A DNA stretch of 64,000 bases from Mycolicibacter sinensis (GTDB taxonomy: Bacteria; Actinomycetota; Actinomycetes; Mycobacteriales; Mycobacteriaceae). Shown one piece after another: positions 43,032-53,240 of this stretch. Location: assembly GCF_001667375.1 (NCBI RefSeq), contig NZ_LZIN01000036.1:1-64000 (forward strand), in the 5' to 3' direction. Within the stretch, counting starts at the first letter, position 1; each line of letters starts with the position of its first letter. The notes beneath the pieces are model-generated. The model had not been told where the DNA came from. It saw only the letters and a program-made list of their open reading frames with translations, and did not search any database. Made by a program: the position numbers and the translations under genes.

Positions 43032-43901
43032 ATGAGTCACCGAGAGACGCTGCGGGAGCTTCGCACCGAGCGGGGCGTGCTGCGTTATCACGAAGCTGGT
43101 GCCGGCCCACCGCTTTTGCTGCTGCACGGTTCGGGTCCTGGGGTGAGCGGGTGGCAGAACTTCCGGGGCGTACTGGATACCTTCAGTCAACACTTCCGCT
43201 GCCTGGTGCTCGAATTTCCCGGTTTCGGTGTCAGCGACGACTTCGGCGGTCACCCGATGCATACCGCATCCGACGCGGTGGGTGCCCTGGTGGACGGATT
43301 GAGTCTGGATCGCGTCGACATCGTGGGGAACTCGATGGGTGGGGGCGTGGCAATCAACTATGCGATTGCACAACCCCAGCGGGTACAGCGGTTGGTGACG
43401 ATCGGCGGTATCGGCCGCAGCATCTTGAGTCCCGGTCCCTCAGAAGGCATCCGACTGCTGCAGGAGTTCACCGAAAGTCCCACTCGCGAGGGGCTGATCC
43501 GCTGGCTGCACTCGATGGTCTACGACCCGGCGATGGTGACCGAGCAACTCATCGAAGAACGCTGGCGGCTTGCCACCGCCCCGGAGGCGCTCGCCGGGGC
43601 GCGACGGATGTACAGCAGGGCAGCCTTTGCCGCGATGATCCAGGCGATGGAGTCCGCACAAGGGCCCCAACCGTGGGCGGCGATGCATCAGGTCACGGCC
43701 CCGACACTGATCACCTGGGGCCGCGATGATCGGGTCAGCCCATTGGACATGGCGTTGATCCCGATGCGCACCATTCCCCGTGCCGAGCTTCATGTGTTCC
43801 CCAACTGCGGGCATTGGGCCATGATCGAGGCTAAAGAAGCGTTCGAGGCCGTGGTCCTGGCCTTCCTGCTGCGTAAGGAGGCCCACCCGCCGTCCTCTTG
43901 A
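43032..43901 (+). CDS. hsaD: Meta-cleavage product hydrolase (HsaD-like)
   Basis: HsaD is the alpha/beta hydrolase that splits the C-C bond of the meta-cleaved ring A product (4,9-DSHA) in steroid breakdown. The 289-residue protein has the oxyanion segment LLLHGSGPG, the nucleophile elbow GNSMGGG with S101, D233 (GRDDRVSP) and H261 (NCGHWAM). The segment IPRAELHVFPNCGHW is close to HsaD/BphD. It is the last gene of the island and converges with the Rv0359-like gene 7 bases away. Confidence 0.87.
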   Translation: MSHRETLRELRTERGVLRYHEAGAGPPLLLLHGSGPGVSGWQNFRGVLDTFSQHFRCLVLEFPGFGVSDDFGGHPMHTASDAVGALVDGLSLDRVDIVGNSMGGGVAINYAIAQPQRVQRLVTIGGIGRSILSPGPSEGIRLLQEFTESPTREGLIRWLHSMVYDPAMVTEQLIEERWRLATAPEALAGARRMYSRAAFAAMIQAMESAQGPQPWAAMHQVTAPTLITWGRDDRVSPLDMALIPMRTIPRAELHVFPNCGHWAMIEAKEAFEAVVLAFLLRKEAHPPSS

Positions 43902-43908
43902 GCCGGCC

Positions 43909-44694
43909 TCAGAGCCAGGCGTTCCAGAACTGGGTCAGCGACATCCCCCACGACACCAGCAGGCGCGGCACGTCGAACAGGTCGACGAACCACAGCACCA
44001 CCCCGAAGAACTTCTGGTTCAGCACCGGCGACGAGATCAGCAGCACCAGTAGCGCCAGCAGACCCCACTGTTTGAACGGCGCCACCGCGCGGCGGGTCGC
44101 CGGGCTCAGGTGCGGCTCCACCGCGCCGTAGCCGTCCAATCCCGGCACCGGCAGCAGGTTCAGCACCACCGCGGTGACCTGCAGGAAACCCAGGAACGCC
44201 ACCCCAGACCAGAACACCGGATGCGCGGGGTCGTAGAACACCCGGCTGGCGCCCAGCAGCAGCACCGCCAGCACCAGGTTGGCCGCCGGCCCGGCGAGGC
44301 TGACCAGGGTGCGCCGCAGCGGGGTCATGAACGACGTCTGCAGGTACACCGCTCCGCCCGGCAGGCCGATGCCGCCCAGCGCGATGAACAGCATCGGCAG
44401 CACCAGCGACAGCCCCGGATGGGTGTAGCGCAGCGGGTTGAGGGTCAGATAGCCGCGCATCGCCACGTCGCGGTCGCCGAACCGCCAGGCGGTGACGGCG
44501 TGGCCGAACTCGTGCAGGCACAGCGACACCAGCCAGCCGGCGACCACCATCACGAACACCCCGGCGTAGGCCAGCGGTCGGATGTCGGCAGCCGCCCGCC
44601 AGGCCAGCACACCGCCGAGGCCGGTCACGGCCAACAACGCCAGGAAGACCGGGCTGGGCCGTACCGCCTGGCCGCGCAGCGGGCTGACATTCAC
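43909..44694 (-). CDS. Site-2 protease-like membrane metallopeptidase (Rv0359-like)
   Basis: A 261-residue M50-family membrane protein with about six hydrophobic segments. The zinc motif HEFGH and the second ligand motif NLLPVPGLDG are intact. Members cleave membrane-bound substrates in regulated proteolysis. The start is GTG. Backbone synteny resumes here on the right side of the island. Confidence 0.87.
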   Translation of the reverse strand: MNVSPLRGQAVRPSPVFLALLAVTGLGGVLAWRAAADIRPLAYAGVFVMVVAGWLVSLCLHEFGHAVTAWRFGDRDVAMRGYLTLNPLRYTHPGLSLVLPMLFIALGGIGLPGGAVYLQTSFMTPLRRTLVSLAGPAANLVLAVLLLGASRVFYDPAHPVFWSGVAFLGFLQVTAVVLNLLPVPGLDGYGAVEPHLSPATRRAVAPFKQWGLLALLVLLISSPVLNQKFFGVVLWFVDLFDVPRLLVSWGMSLTQFWNAWL

Positions 44695-44703
44695 CGCACG
44701 AAC

Positions 44704-45318
44704 CTATCGGACCAACAACCAGTCCTCGATGTGCCGATAGAAGGTCGAGCGTTTCACCGCTCGCGGAGCGGCTAGCCCGTCGCGCACCACCAGCGCGCCG
44801 GTCGTGCCCAGCTGAGCCGCCCGACCGGTGGCCCAGCGGCGCACCCGTCCGCGCCGCGACATCACCCCGGCTCGCAGCCCGGGTGCGGTGCCGACCGGTT
44901 CAATCCGCACACCGGGCACGTCGCCGTCGAATAACACCGTGTCGTCGACCACCGCTTCGCCGTGCAGCGGGCCGTCGGCGCCGCGCCAGGTCGCCGCACC
45001 CACCAGCACCATCCCGGTTTCGTCCCGGATGAGCGGAACCGGCCGCGCGGTCCCGGTGGCCGCACGACGAGCAGCGCGGCGCTTTGGGACATACCCGACC
45101 TCGACATCCAGCCGGTCAGCGCGCAGCAGCCGGGTCAGCACCCGCGCCAGCTCGGCGTCGCCGCCGACCACCACCAGCCGGCGGAACCGCTCGATCGCGG
45201 AGTCCACCGTGGCCGCATCGTCGGCGACCGGCAGCGTCGTAAGCCCCCGCAGCGGGCGGGGCAGCGGCCGCCCGGCAAACAGCAGGACGACGGTTTCCGG
45301 GGCGGTAATGGCGTTCAA
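44704..45318 (-). CDS. Conserved hypothetical protein (Rv0358-like)
   Basis: A 204-residue soluble protein of unknown function. The N-terminal part has a TTLPVADDAATVDSAIERF region and RRLVVVGGDAELARVLTRLL resembling a nucleotide-binding diacylglycerol-kinase-type patch. The rest (GYVPKRRAARRAATGT, VPLIRDETG) is conserved around purA. The only start giving this frame is TTG at 45318. It lies between the site-2 protease and divergent purA genes, as in M. tuberculosis from memory. Confidence 0.75.
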   Translation of the reverse strand: MNAITAPETVVLLFAGRPLPRPLRGLTTLPVADDAATVDSAIERFRRLVVVGGDAELARVLTRLLRADRLDVEVGYVPKRRAARRAATGTARPVPLIRDETGMVLVGAATWRGADGPLHGEAVVDDTVLFDGDVPGVRIEPVGTAPGLRAGVMSRRGRVRRWATGRAAQLGTTGALVVRDGLAAPRAVKRSTFYRHIEDWLLVR

Positions 45319-45387
45319 CGCGCTCCTTGAGAATCGCTTCAGATAAGCTCAGTCACCGGCTGGACCACAGTAAGCCAAGACAGTTAG

Positions 45388-47330
<1,943 letters not shown>

Positions 47331-47376
47331 CGTCGACCGCGAGCGCGGCGGAGCCGGGCGCTGCGGGTCGGCGCAA

Positions 47377-47733
47377 TCAGGCTGAGCTCGGGCCCTTGAC
47401 GGTCATTGCGGCGAACAGGGCCAGAAACGTTGCGGCGGGGATGGTGTTGGGGATGCTGTCGCGGACTCGGATGTGGGCACCCACCGCGAGCACAAAATAC
47501 AGCGTCAACGCCGCGGTGGTGATCCGGGCCAGCACCGGGAACCGGTGCACCGACAGCAGGCCGACCGCCGAGGCGACCTTGATGATCGGCAGGATCGGGC
47601 GGATCTGCTGGGAGCACTGGACGGTGTCGAGTGCTTTGGCGATGAACGGCACCGGGATGGCGCAGGCCACCGCGTCGGCGACTTGGAAGGCCGCCAGCCC
47701 CGTGTAGGCGTTCGGCGATGTCAGTGCGCTCAT
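47377..47733 (-). CDS. DoxX-like membrane protein
   Basis: A 118-residue protein with four hydrophobic segments, of the DoxX-like type (IIKVASAVGLLSVHRFPVLA). Functions vary and some are linked to redox stress complexes. The ATG at 47733 is preferred to a TTG at 47742. It ends 47 bases after the convergent thioesterase. Confidence 0.75.
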   Translation of the reverse strand: MSALTSPNAYTGLAAFQVADAVACAIPVPFIAKALDTVQCSQQIRPILPIIKVASAVGLLSVHRFPVLARITTAALTLYFVLAVGAHIRVRDSIPNTIPAATFLALFAAMTVKGPSSA

Positions 47734-47744
47734 GCCGCTCAAGG

Positions 47745-49343
47745 CTAGTCCAGGTTCAGCGTCGCCTCTTCAAGATCCAGCCCGTGCAGCAGGCTGCGCA
47801 GCACCTGGTCGTCGATGCGGCCGAGGTCGCGTTCGGCGACCAGCGCCGCCCGCTCGGCGGCCAGCATCTCCAGCCGCAGCCGGCGAAAGGCCGCGGCGGC
47901 GGTCTCGTCGCTGTCGTCGTTGTCCGGGTCCAGGCGGCGCAGCCGTTCCCGGGCCGCGTTACGCCGCCGGGTGTTCCAGGTGCGCAGCGCGTCGGCGGCG
48001 CGCTCGCTGGCCGGCGACGGCTCGCTGGAGGCGAGCACCTCATCGAGCCGTTCGGCGGCCGCCAGGGCCGCCTTGTCCTGTGCGGCCGCCGCGGCGATCG
48101 CATCGTTGCGGTCCTGATCGGTGCGAACATCCAGCCGCCGGATCAGCCACGGCAGTGTCAGCCCGTGCAGCAGCAGCGTGCCGACGACCACCACGAAGGT
48201 CAGAAACACCAGCTGCGGGCGGCCCGGGAACGGTTCCCCGACCAGCGTCGTCATCGGCACACCGAAGGCGGCCGCCAGCGACACCACCCCGCGCATCCCG
48301 GCCCACGCCAGGATGAACACCTGTCCGGGGGTGGGGGCGGGCTCGCGTTGCCGGATCCCGGCCGAGAGCCTCCGCGGCAGGTAGGAGAACGTCAGCACCC
48401 ACACGCCGCGCACCGCCAGCACCGTCGCGAACACCAACAGCGACGCGACGGTCAGGGTGGAGAAGCGTACGCCCTGCATGTTCTTCACCACGGTCGGCAG
48501 TTGCAGGCCGATCAGCAGAAACGCCAACGATTCCAACACCAGCTGCACCGCGCGCCAGACCGCCTGGTCCTGCAGCCGGGTGGCGTAGTGGGCCCGGGTG
48601 AAGCGCTGTCCGAGGATCAAGGCGGCGACCACCACCGCGAGCACCCCGGAGCCGTGCACCTCCTCGGCCACCAGGTAGATGACGAAGGGGGCCACCAGCC
48701 CGACGGCGCTTTCCATCAGCGGATCGGTCAACCTGGCCCGGATGACCACGATCAGGGCCCCGAAAAGCATCCCGACCGCCACGCCGCCGACGGCCGACAG
48801 CACGAATGTCGCCAGGCCGGTGCCCCAGCCGGTCGCGGCGCCGATCGCCGCGGCCAGCGCCATCTTGTAGACGGTCAGCGCGGTGGCGTCGTTGAGCAGG
48901 CTCTCCCCGCCCAGCAGGGTCATGATCCGGCGCGGCAAGCCGACCCGGCGGCCGACCGCGGTCGCCGACACCGCATCCGGCGGCGCGACGATCGCGCCCA
49001 AGGTCAGCGCGGCCGCCACGGTGAACTCCGGCACGGTGTAGTAGGCCACCACACCGACAGCGACGGTGGTGGCCAGCGGCAGGCCGACCGCCAGCAGCAT
49101 GATCGAGCGCCGGTTGCGGCGCATGTTGATATAGGAACTCTCCAGCCCCGCCGACCACAGCAGCGGCGGCAGGATCACGAACAGCACCAGGTCGGGCCGC
49201 AGCGCGATGTCGGGCACCGCCGGGATCAGCCCGACCAGCAGGCCAACGATCACCAAGACCAGCGGCGCGGACAACTTGTGGCGCCGGGCGATGGCCGCCA
49301 CCAGCACTGCGGCCACCAGGGCGCCCAACAGTGTGGGGTTCAC
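47745..49343 (-). CDS. Na+/H+ antiporter, CPA1 family
   Basis: A 532-residue CPA1-type antiporter with about 12 membrane helices and a ~110-residue charged cytoplasmic tail. Ion-binding motifs include GAIVAPPDAVSA and GGESLLNDATA. It would exchange Na+ or K+ for H+ to control pH. The start is GTG at 49343, divergent from purT. Confidence 0.9.
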   Translation of the reverse strand: MNPTLLGALVAAVLVAAIARRHKLSAPLVLVIVGLLVGLIPAVPDIALRPDLVLFVILPPLLWSAGLESSYINMRRNRRSIMLLAVGLPLATTVAVGVVAYYTVPEFTVAAALTLGAIVAPPDAVSATAVGRRVGLPRRIMTLLGGESLLNDATALTVYKMALAAAIGAATGWGTGLATFVLSAVGGVAVGMLFGALIVVIRARLTDPLMESAVGLVAPFVIYLVAEEVHGSGVLAVVVAALILGQRFTRAHYATRLQDQAVWRAVQLVLESLAFLLIGLQLPTVVKNMQGVRFSTLTVASLLVFATVLAVRGVWVLTFSYLPRRLSAGIRQREPAPTPGQVFILAWAGMRGVVSLAAAFGVPMTTLVGEPFPGRPQLVFLTFVVVVGTLLLHGLTLPWLIRRLDVRTDQDRNDAIAAAAAQDKAALAAAERLDEVLASSEPSPASERAADALRTWNTRRRNAARERLRRLDPDNDDSDETAAAAFRRLRLEMLAAERAALVAERDLGRIDDQVLRSLLHGLDLEEATLNLD

Positions 49344-49422
49344 CGTCGTTCACACCTCCGTCCGCGTTCACCCTTATCCTTGAGCACCATGCAACATTGC
49401 CTTGGCGCGGGAGGGTAGGGCG

Positions 49423-50682
49423 GTGGACGGCGAGGGGGATGAGTTCGCGACCGAGCGGTTGCCCGCCGACGGTCCCAGTCGGACCCGGGTGGCACTGCTC
49501 GGCTCCGGGGAGCTCAGCCGCGAACTGGTGACGGCGCTGCAGCGCCTGGGCGCCGAGGTGATCGCGATCGACCGCTACGCCGACGCCGCGTTGCACGGGA
49601 TCGCCGACCGCTCGGTGGTGGTGGATCTGAGCGACAACGACGAGCTGGCCGCGGCGATCCGGTGGTTGCAGCCGAAAGTCGTGGTGGTCGCCTCCGACGT
49701 GGTGGCCACCGACGCCCTGACCGCCGTTGTCGACACCGGATTCACCGAACTGGTGCCCGGCCTGCGCGGTGCCCGGCTGACCGGCGACCCGGAAGGGTTG
49801 CGGCGGCTGGCCGCCGACGAGCTCGGTTTGCCGACCGCGCCGTTCTGGTTCGCCGGTTCGGTCGAGGAACTGCGGGCGGTGGCCAAGCACGGCGGATTCC
49901 CGATGGTGGTCAAACCGGTGGGAGACGCCCTGGGCGAGGGCCGCTCGGTGATGGTGCGCGACAGCGACATCGAACCCGCCTGGCAACGCGCGGTGTCGGC
50001 CGCCGGTCCGGGCGCACCGGCCCGGGTGCTGGCCGAGACGGTGGTCGAGTTCGACAGCGAGGTCACCCTGCTGGCCGTGCATCGCGACGGCGCGGACGGC
50101 CCGGCACTGGATTTCTGTGCGCCGATCGGGCACCGCACCGAAGAGAACCCGAACGGGCAACTGACAGTGGAGCTGTGGCAGCCCTACCCGATGAGCAAGG
50201 TGGCGCTGGATGCGGCCAAATCGGTTGCGGCGCGCATCGCGCGGGCACTCGGCGGTCGCGGCCTGTTCGAGGTGCAGTTGCTGGTACACGGCGACGAGGT
50301 GTACTTCACCGGCGTCAACGTGCGGCCCTACGATGCCGCGCTGCTGACGTTGCGCACCCAGCGGCTCTCCGGTTTCGAATTGCAGGCACGCGCGATCCTC
50401 GGGCTGGCGATCGACGCCATCATGGTCTCGCCCGGCGCCGCCCGGTTGATCTACTCGCGGCGGCCGTCCCCGGGCGGTGCCCCTGCCGAGGCCACCGCCG
50501 ACAGCGTGGCCGTGGTCGCCGATGCGCTCAGCGTGACCGAAAGTGATGTGGTGGTGTTCGGGCACCACGAGGGTCACCCGCGCCGGCGGCTGGGGTTGGC
50601 GCTGGCCACCGGTCCGGACGTGGCGGTCGCCCGGGGCCGGGCCGAGCAGGTCGCGGCCGTTCTGGGCAAGTTGTGGCCTTGA
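49423..50682 (+). CDS. purT: PurT-like formate-dependent GAR transformylase, active site altered
   Basis: PurT adds formate to glycinamide ribonucleotide using ATP, as an alternative to PurN. The 419-residue protein is clearly in the family (VALLGSGELSRELV, AIDRYADA, GLRRLAADELGLPT). Several residues differ from what I recall of canonical PurT: the metal-binding glutamates of the ATP-grasp core (VELFV...SEVSPRPHD in E. coli) are Q285 and G297 here, and the SSSGKGQ loop reads DALGEGR. It may be a pseudoenzyme. GTG at 49423 follows GAGGG; a TTG at 49402 is an alternative. It is followed by rhodanese and metZ, as in Rv0389-Rv0391. Confidence 0.85.
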   Translation: MDGEGDEFATERLPADGPSRTRVALLGSGELSRELVTALQRLGAEVIAIDRYADAALHGIADRSVVVDLSDNDELAAAIRWLQPKVVVVASDVVATDALTAVVDTGFTELVPGLRGARLTGDPEGLRRLAADELGLPTAPFWFAGSVEELRAVAKHGGFPMVVKPVGDALGEGRSVMVRDSDIEPAWQRAVSAAGPGAPARVLAETVVEFDSEVTLLAVHRDGADGPALDFCAPIGHRTEENPNGQLTVELWQPYPMSKVALDAAKSVAARIARALGGRGLFEVQLLVHGDEVYFTGVNVRPYDAALLTLRTQRLSGFELQARAILGLAIDAIMVSPGAARLIYSRRPSPGGAPAEATADSVAVVADALSVTESDVVVFGHHEGHPRRRLGLALATGPDVAVARGRAEQVAAVLGKLWP

Positions 50683-50729
50683 CCGTTGCCTTTTGGCACG
50701 AGCCCGCCGTGGGTGCGAGACTTCCGCAG

Positions 50730-51134
50730 GTGAGCTACGCAGGAGACATCACCCCCGAGCAGGCCTGGGCGCTACTGCGCGACAACCCGACGGCGACGCT
50801 CATCGACGTGCGCACCGACGCCGAATGGCGCTTCGTGGGACTGCCGGACTTATCCGGTCTGGACCGCGAGGTGGTCTGCATCGAGTGGGTCCACTCCGAC
50901 GGCAGCCCCAACGTGAATTTCGCGCATGAGCTGGCCGCGCGGGTGTCGGCCGGGCCGGCGGTTTTCCTGTGCCGCTCCGGAAACCGCTCCATTCCGGCCG
51001 CCGAGACCGCCACCGCGGCTGGCATCGCGCCGTCCTACAACGTGCTGGACGGTTTTGAAGGCCAGCTCGACGAGCACGCGCACCGCGGCGGCAGCGGTTG
51101 GCGCGCAGTCGGATTGCCCTGGCAGCAGTCGTGA
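50730..51134 (+). CDS. Rhodanese-like protein (Rv0390-like)
   Basis: A 134-residue single-domain rhodanese, likely a sulfurtransferase. The active-site loop is FLCRSGNRS with its cysteine, and LIDVRTDAEW is the CH2A-like segment. GTG at 50730 is chosen because the mature domain starts with SYAGDITPEQ; an in-frame GTG at 50709 and an ATG-like earlier frame at 50673 are alternatives. It overlaps metZ by 4 bases, suggesting sulfur delivery to homocysteine synthesis. Confidence 0.85.
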   Translation: MSYAGDITPEQAWALLRDNPTATLIDVRTDAEWRFVGLPDLSGLDREVVCIEWVHSDGSPNVNFAHELAARVSAGPAVFLCRSGNRSIPAAETATAAGIAPSYNVLDGFEGQLDEHAHRGGSGWRAVGLPWQQS

Positions 51135-52351
51135 GCGAACGCTCGGGTTCATGCGCGCCCAAACCGCTGCCGGACGGGGTCAGTCAGGCCACTTTGGGGG
51201 TGCGCGGCGGCCTGCTGCGCTCGCAGTTCGACGAGACCGCCGAGGCGCTGTTCCTCAGTTCGGGTTATGTCTATGAGTCGGCGGCCGCCGCGGAGCAGGC
51301 ATTCACCGGTGAGGTCGACCGGTTCGTCTACTCGCGCTACGGCAATCCGACCGTGTCGATGTTCGAGGAACGGCTCCGACTGGTCGAGGGCGCCCCGGCG
51401 GCGTTCGCCACCGCCAGCGGCATGGCGGCGGTGTTCGTCTCGCTCGGCGCGTTGCTGGGCGCCGGTGACCGGTTGGTGGCCGCGCGCAGTCTGTTCGGGT
51501 CGTGCTTCGTGGTCTGCAACGAGATCCTGCCCCGTTGGGGGGTCGAGACGGTGTTCGTCGACGGCGACGACATGGCGCAGTGGGAGCAGGCGCTCTCGGT
51601 GCCCACGAAAGCGGTGTTCTTCGAGACGCCGTCCAACCCGATGCAGTCGCTGGTCGACATCGCCGCGGTCACCGAGCTGGCCCATGCCGCCGGCGCGAAA
51701 GTGGTGCTGGACAACGTGTTCGCCACTCCGCTGCTGCAGCAGGGCTTCCCGCTCGGGGTGGACGTCGTGGTGTACTCGGGCACCAAGCACCTCGACGGCC
51801 AGGGCCGGGTACTCGGTGGGGCGATCCTGGGCGACCAGGACTACATCGACGGCCCGGTCCAGACGCTGATGCGGCACACCGGCCCGGCACTGAGCGCTTT
51901 CAACGCCTGGTTGCTGCTGAAAGGCCTTGAAACACTCGCGGTTCGGGTCGACTACGCCAACGCCGCGGCGCTGCGGATCGCGGAGTTCCTCGAGCAGCAT
52001 CCGGCGGTGCGCTGGGTGCGCTATCCGTTTCTGGCGTCGCATCCGCAGCACGACCTGGCGCGCAAGCAGATGTCCGGAGGCGGAACCGTCATCACCTTCG
52101 AACTCGACGCCCCCGAAAGCGCCGCCAAACAGCGAGCGTTCGAGTTGCTGGACAAGTTGCAGCTGATCGACATCTCCAACAACCTCGGGGACGCCAAGTC
52201 GCTGATCACCCACCCGGCGACCACCACCCACCGGGCGATGGGGCCCGACGGGCGCGCCGCGATCGGTCTCGGCGACGGGGTGGTGCGGATCTCGGTCGGG
52301 CTGGAAGGCACCGACGACCTGATCGCCGACCTGGATCAGGCGCTGGGGTAA
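51131..52351 (+). CDS. metZ: O-succinylhomoserine sulfhydrylase
   Basis: MetZ makes homocysteine directly from O-succinylhomoserine and sulfide using PLP. The 406-residue product is a Cys/Met-metabolism PLP enzyme with the lysine that binds PLP in YSGTKHLDGQGR, plus SRYGNPTVSMFEERL and the FETPSNPMQ segment. The GTG at 51131 overlaps the rhodanese stop. The 3' end overlaps the convergent SDR by 16 bases. Confidence 0.93.
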   Translation: MSERSGSCAPKPLPDGVSQATLGVRGGLLRSQFDETAEALFLSSGYVYESAAAAEQAFTGEVDRFVYSRYGNPTVSMFEERLRLVEGAPAAFATASGMAAVFVSLGALLGAGDRLVAARSLFGSCFVVCNEILPRWGVETVFVDGDDMAQWEQALSVPTKAVFFETPSNPMQSLVDIAAVTELAHAAGAKVVLDNVFATPLLQQGFPLGVDVVVYSGTKHLDGQGRVLGGAILGDQDYIDGPVQTLMRHTGPALSAFNAWLLLKGLETLAVRVDYANAAALRIAEFLEQHPAVRWVRYPFLASHPQHDLARKQMSGGGTVITFELDAPESAAKQRAFELLDKLQLIDISNNLGDAKSLITHPATTTHRAMGPDGRAAIGLGDGVVRISVGLEGTDDLIADLDQALG

Positions 52352-53202
52352 TCCTTCTCGATGACCCCGGTGGCGTGCTGGGCGCGGTCTTCGTAGGCCT
52401 TGCGGGCCGCGGTGTCCAACTGCAGGAACACCGTGTCGTTGTGCGTCTTCTTGTTGAGCCAACGGCGGGCCCGATCCGGCAGCAGGGTCGCCAGGATCGC
52501 GGTGCGACGCCCGAAACTCGGCACCGACACCAGCGTCTTCGGCTTGTCGAGCACCTTGACCACCGCGGCAGCGATGTCCTCGGGCTGCACCGGCTTCTGT
52601 GCCGCCGACGGCGTCGTGCCCGAGATCAGTTCGGTGTTGGTGAAGGTCGGCAGCACCGCGCTGATCGCCACACCCTGCGGCGCGAACTCGTCGGCCATCG
52701 CGGTGCTCAGGCCGACCACCGCGAATTTGGTTCCGGCGTAAAGCACTTGGCCCGGAACGGCAACGATCCCGGCCATCGAGGCGATGTTGATGATGTGGCC
52801 GGCGCGGCGTCTGACCATCTCGGGCAGCACCAGCTGGCAGCCGTTGAGCACGCCGTAGAAATTGACCTCGGTCGCCGAGCGGATGGTCTCCTGGCTCTGG
52901 CCGAGGAACGGCCCGACCGGCATCACCCCGGCATTATTGATCAGCACATCGATATGGCCGGCACCGTCGGTGCGGGCCTTGTCCAGGAACGTCGAGAAGG
53001 ACTCACGGTCGGTGACGTCGAGCGGGTAGCCGCTGACCGGGTTCCCGGGGCCGAGCTGCTGTACCGCCTTGTCGAGCACACTCACGTCGCGGTCGCCGAT
53101 GACGACCCGGGCGCCGCGAGCGAGCAGGGCGGCGGCCGTCGCGAGCCCGATCCCGCGGGCGGCACCTGTGATGGCAATGGTCTTGCCACGAATGTTGTCC
53201 AC
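52336..53202 (-). CDS. Short-chain dehydrogenase/reductase
   Basis: A 288-residue classical SDR with TGAARGIG, LINNAGVM, the catalytic Ser in NIASMAG and YAGTK. D37 and R38 after strand 2 (IGDRD) favour NAD(H). The C-terminal ~70 residues (RRTAILATLLPDRARRWLNKK) are typical of the mycobacterial SDRs near fatty-acid genes. The substrate is unknown. The start is GTG. Confidence 0.87.
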   Translation of the reverse strand: MDNIRGKTIAITGAARGIGLATAAALLARGARVVIGDRDVSVLDKAVQQLGPGNPVSGYPLDVTDRESFSTFLDKARTDGAGHIDVLINNAGVMPVGPFLGQSQETIRSATEVNFYGVLNGCQLVLPEMVRRRAGHIINIASMAGIVAVPGQVLYAGTKFAVVGLSTAMADEFAPQGVAISAVLPTFTNTELISGTTPSAAQKPVQPEDIAAAVVKVLDKPKTLVSVPSFGRRTAILATLLPDRARRWLNKKTHNDTVFLQLDTAARKAYEDRAQHATGVIEKDYPSA

Positions 53203-53240
53203 GCGACGAACTTAACAGGTGTCAAGTTCGTGGGAAAGCC

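Noticed and set aside
13336..43908. Integrase, tRNA attachment site or insertion sequence at the island edges.
   Set aside because: I looked at both edges and saw no transposase, integrase, tRNA-like sequence or direct repeat; the insertion mechanism remains unknown.
47718..49418. A long plus-strand open frame across the CPA1 antiporter.
   Set aside because: It is antisense to the antiporter, Gln/Arg/His-rich and without recognisable motifs.
48040..50577. A very long open frame on the minus strand (~845 codons) overlapping the antiporter and purT.
   Set aside because: It is antisense to or out of frame with two well-supported genes, has repetitive Arg/Gly/Ala composition and no domain; a GC-rich codon shadow.
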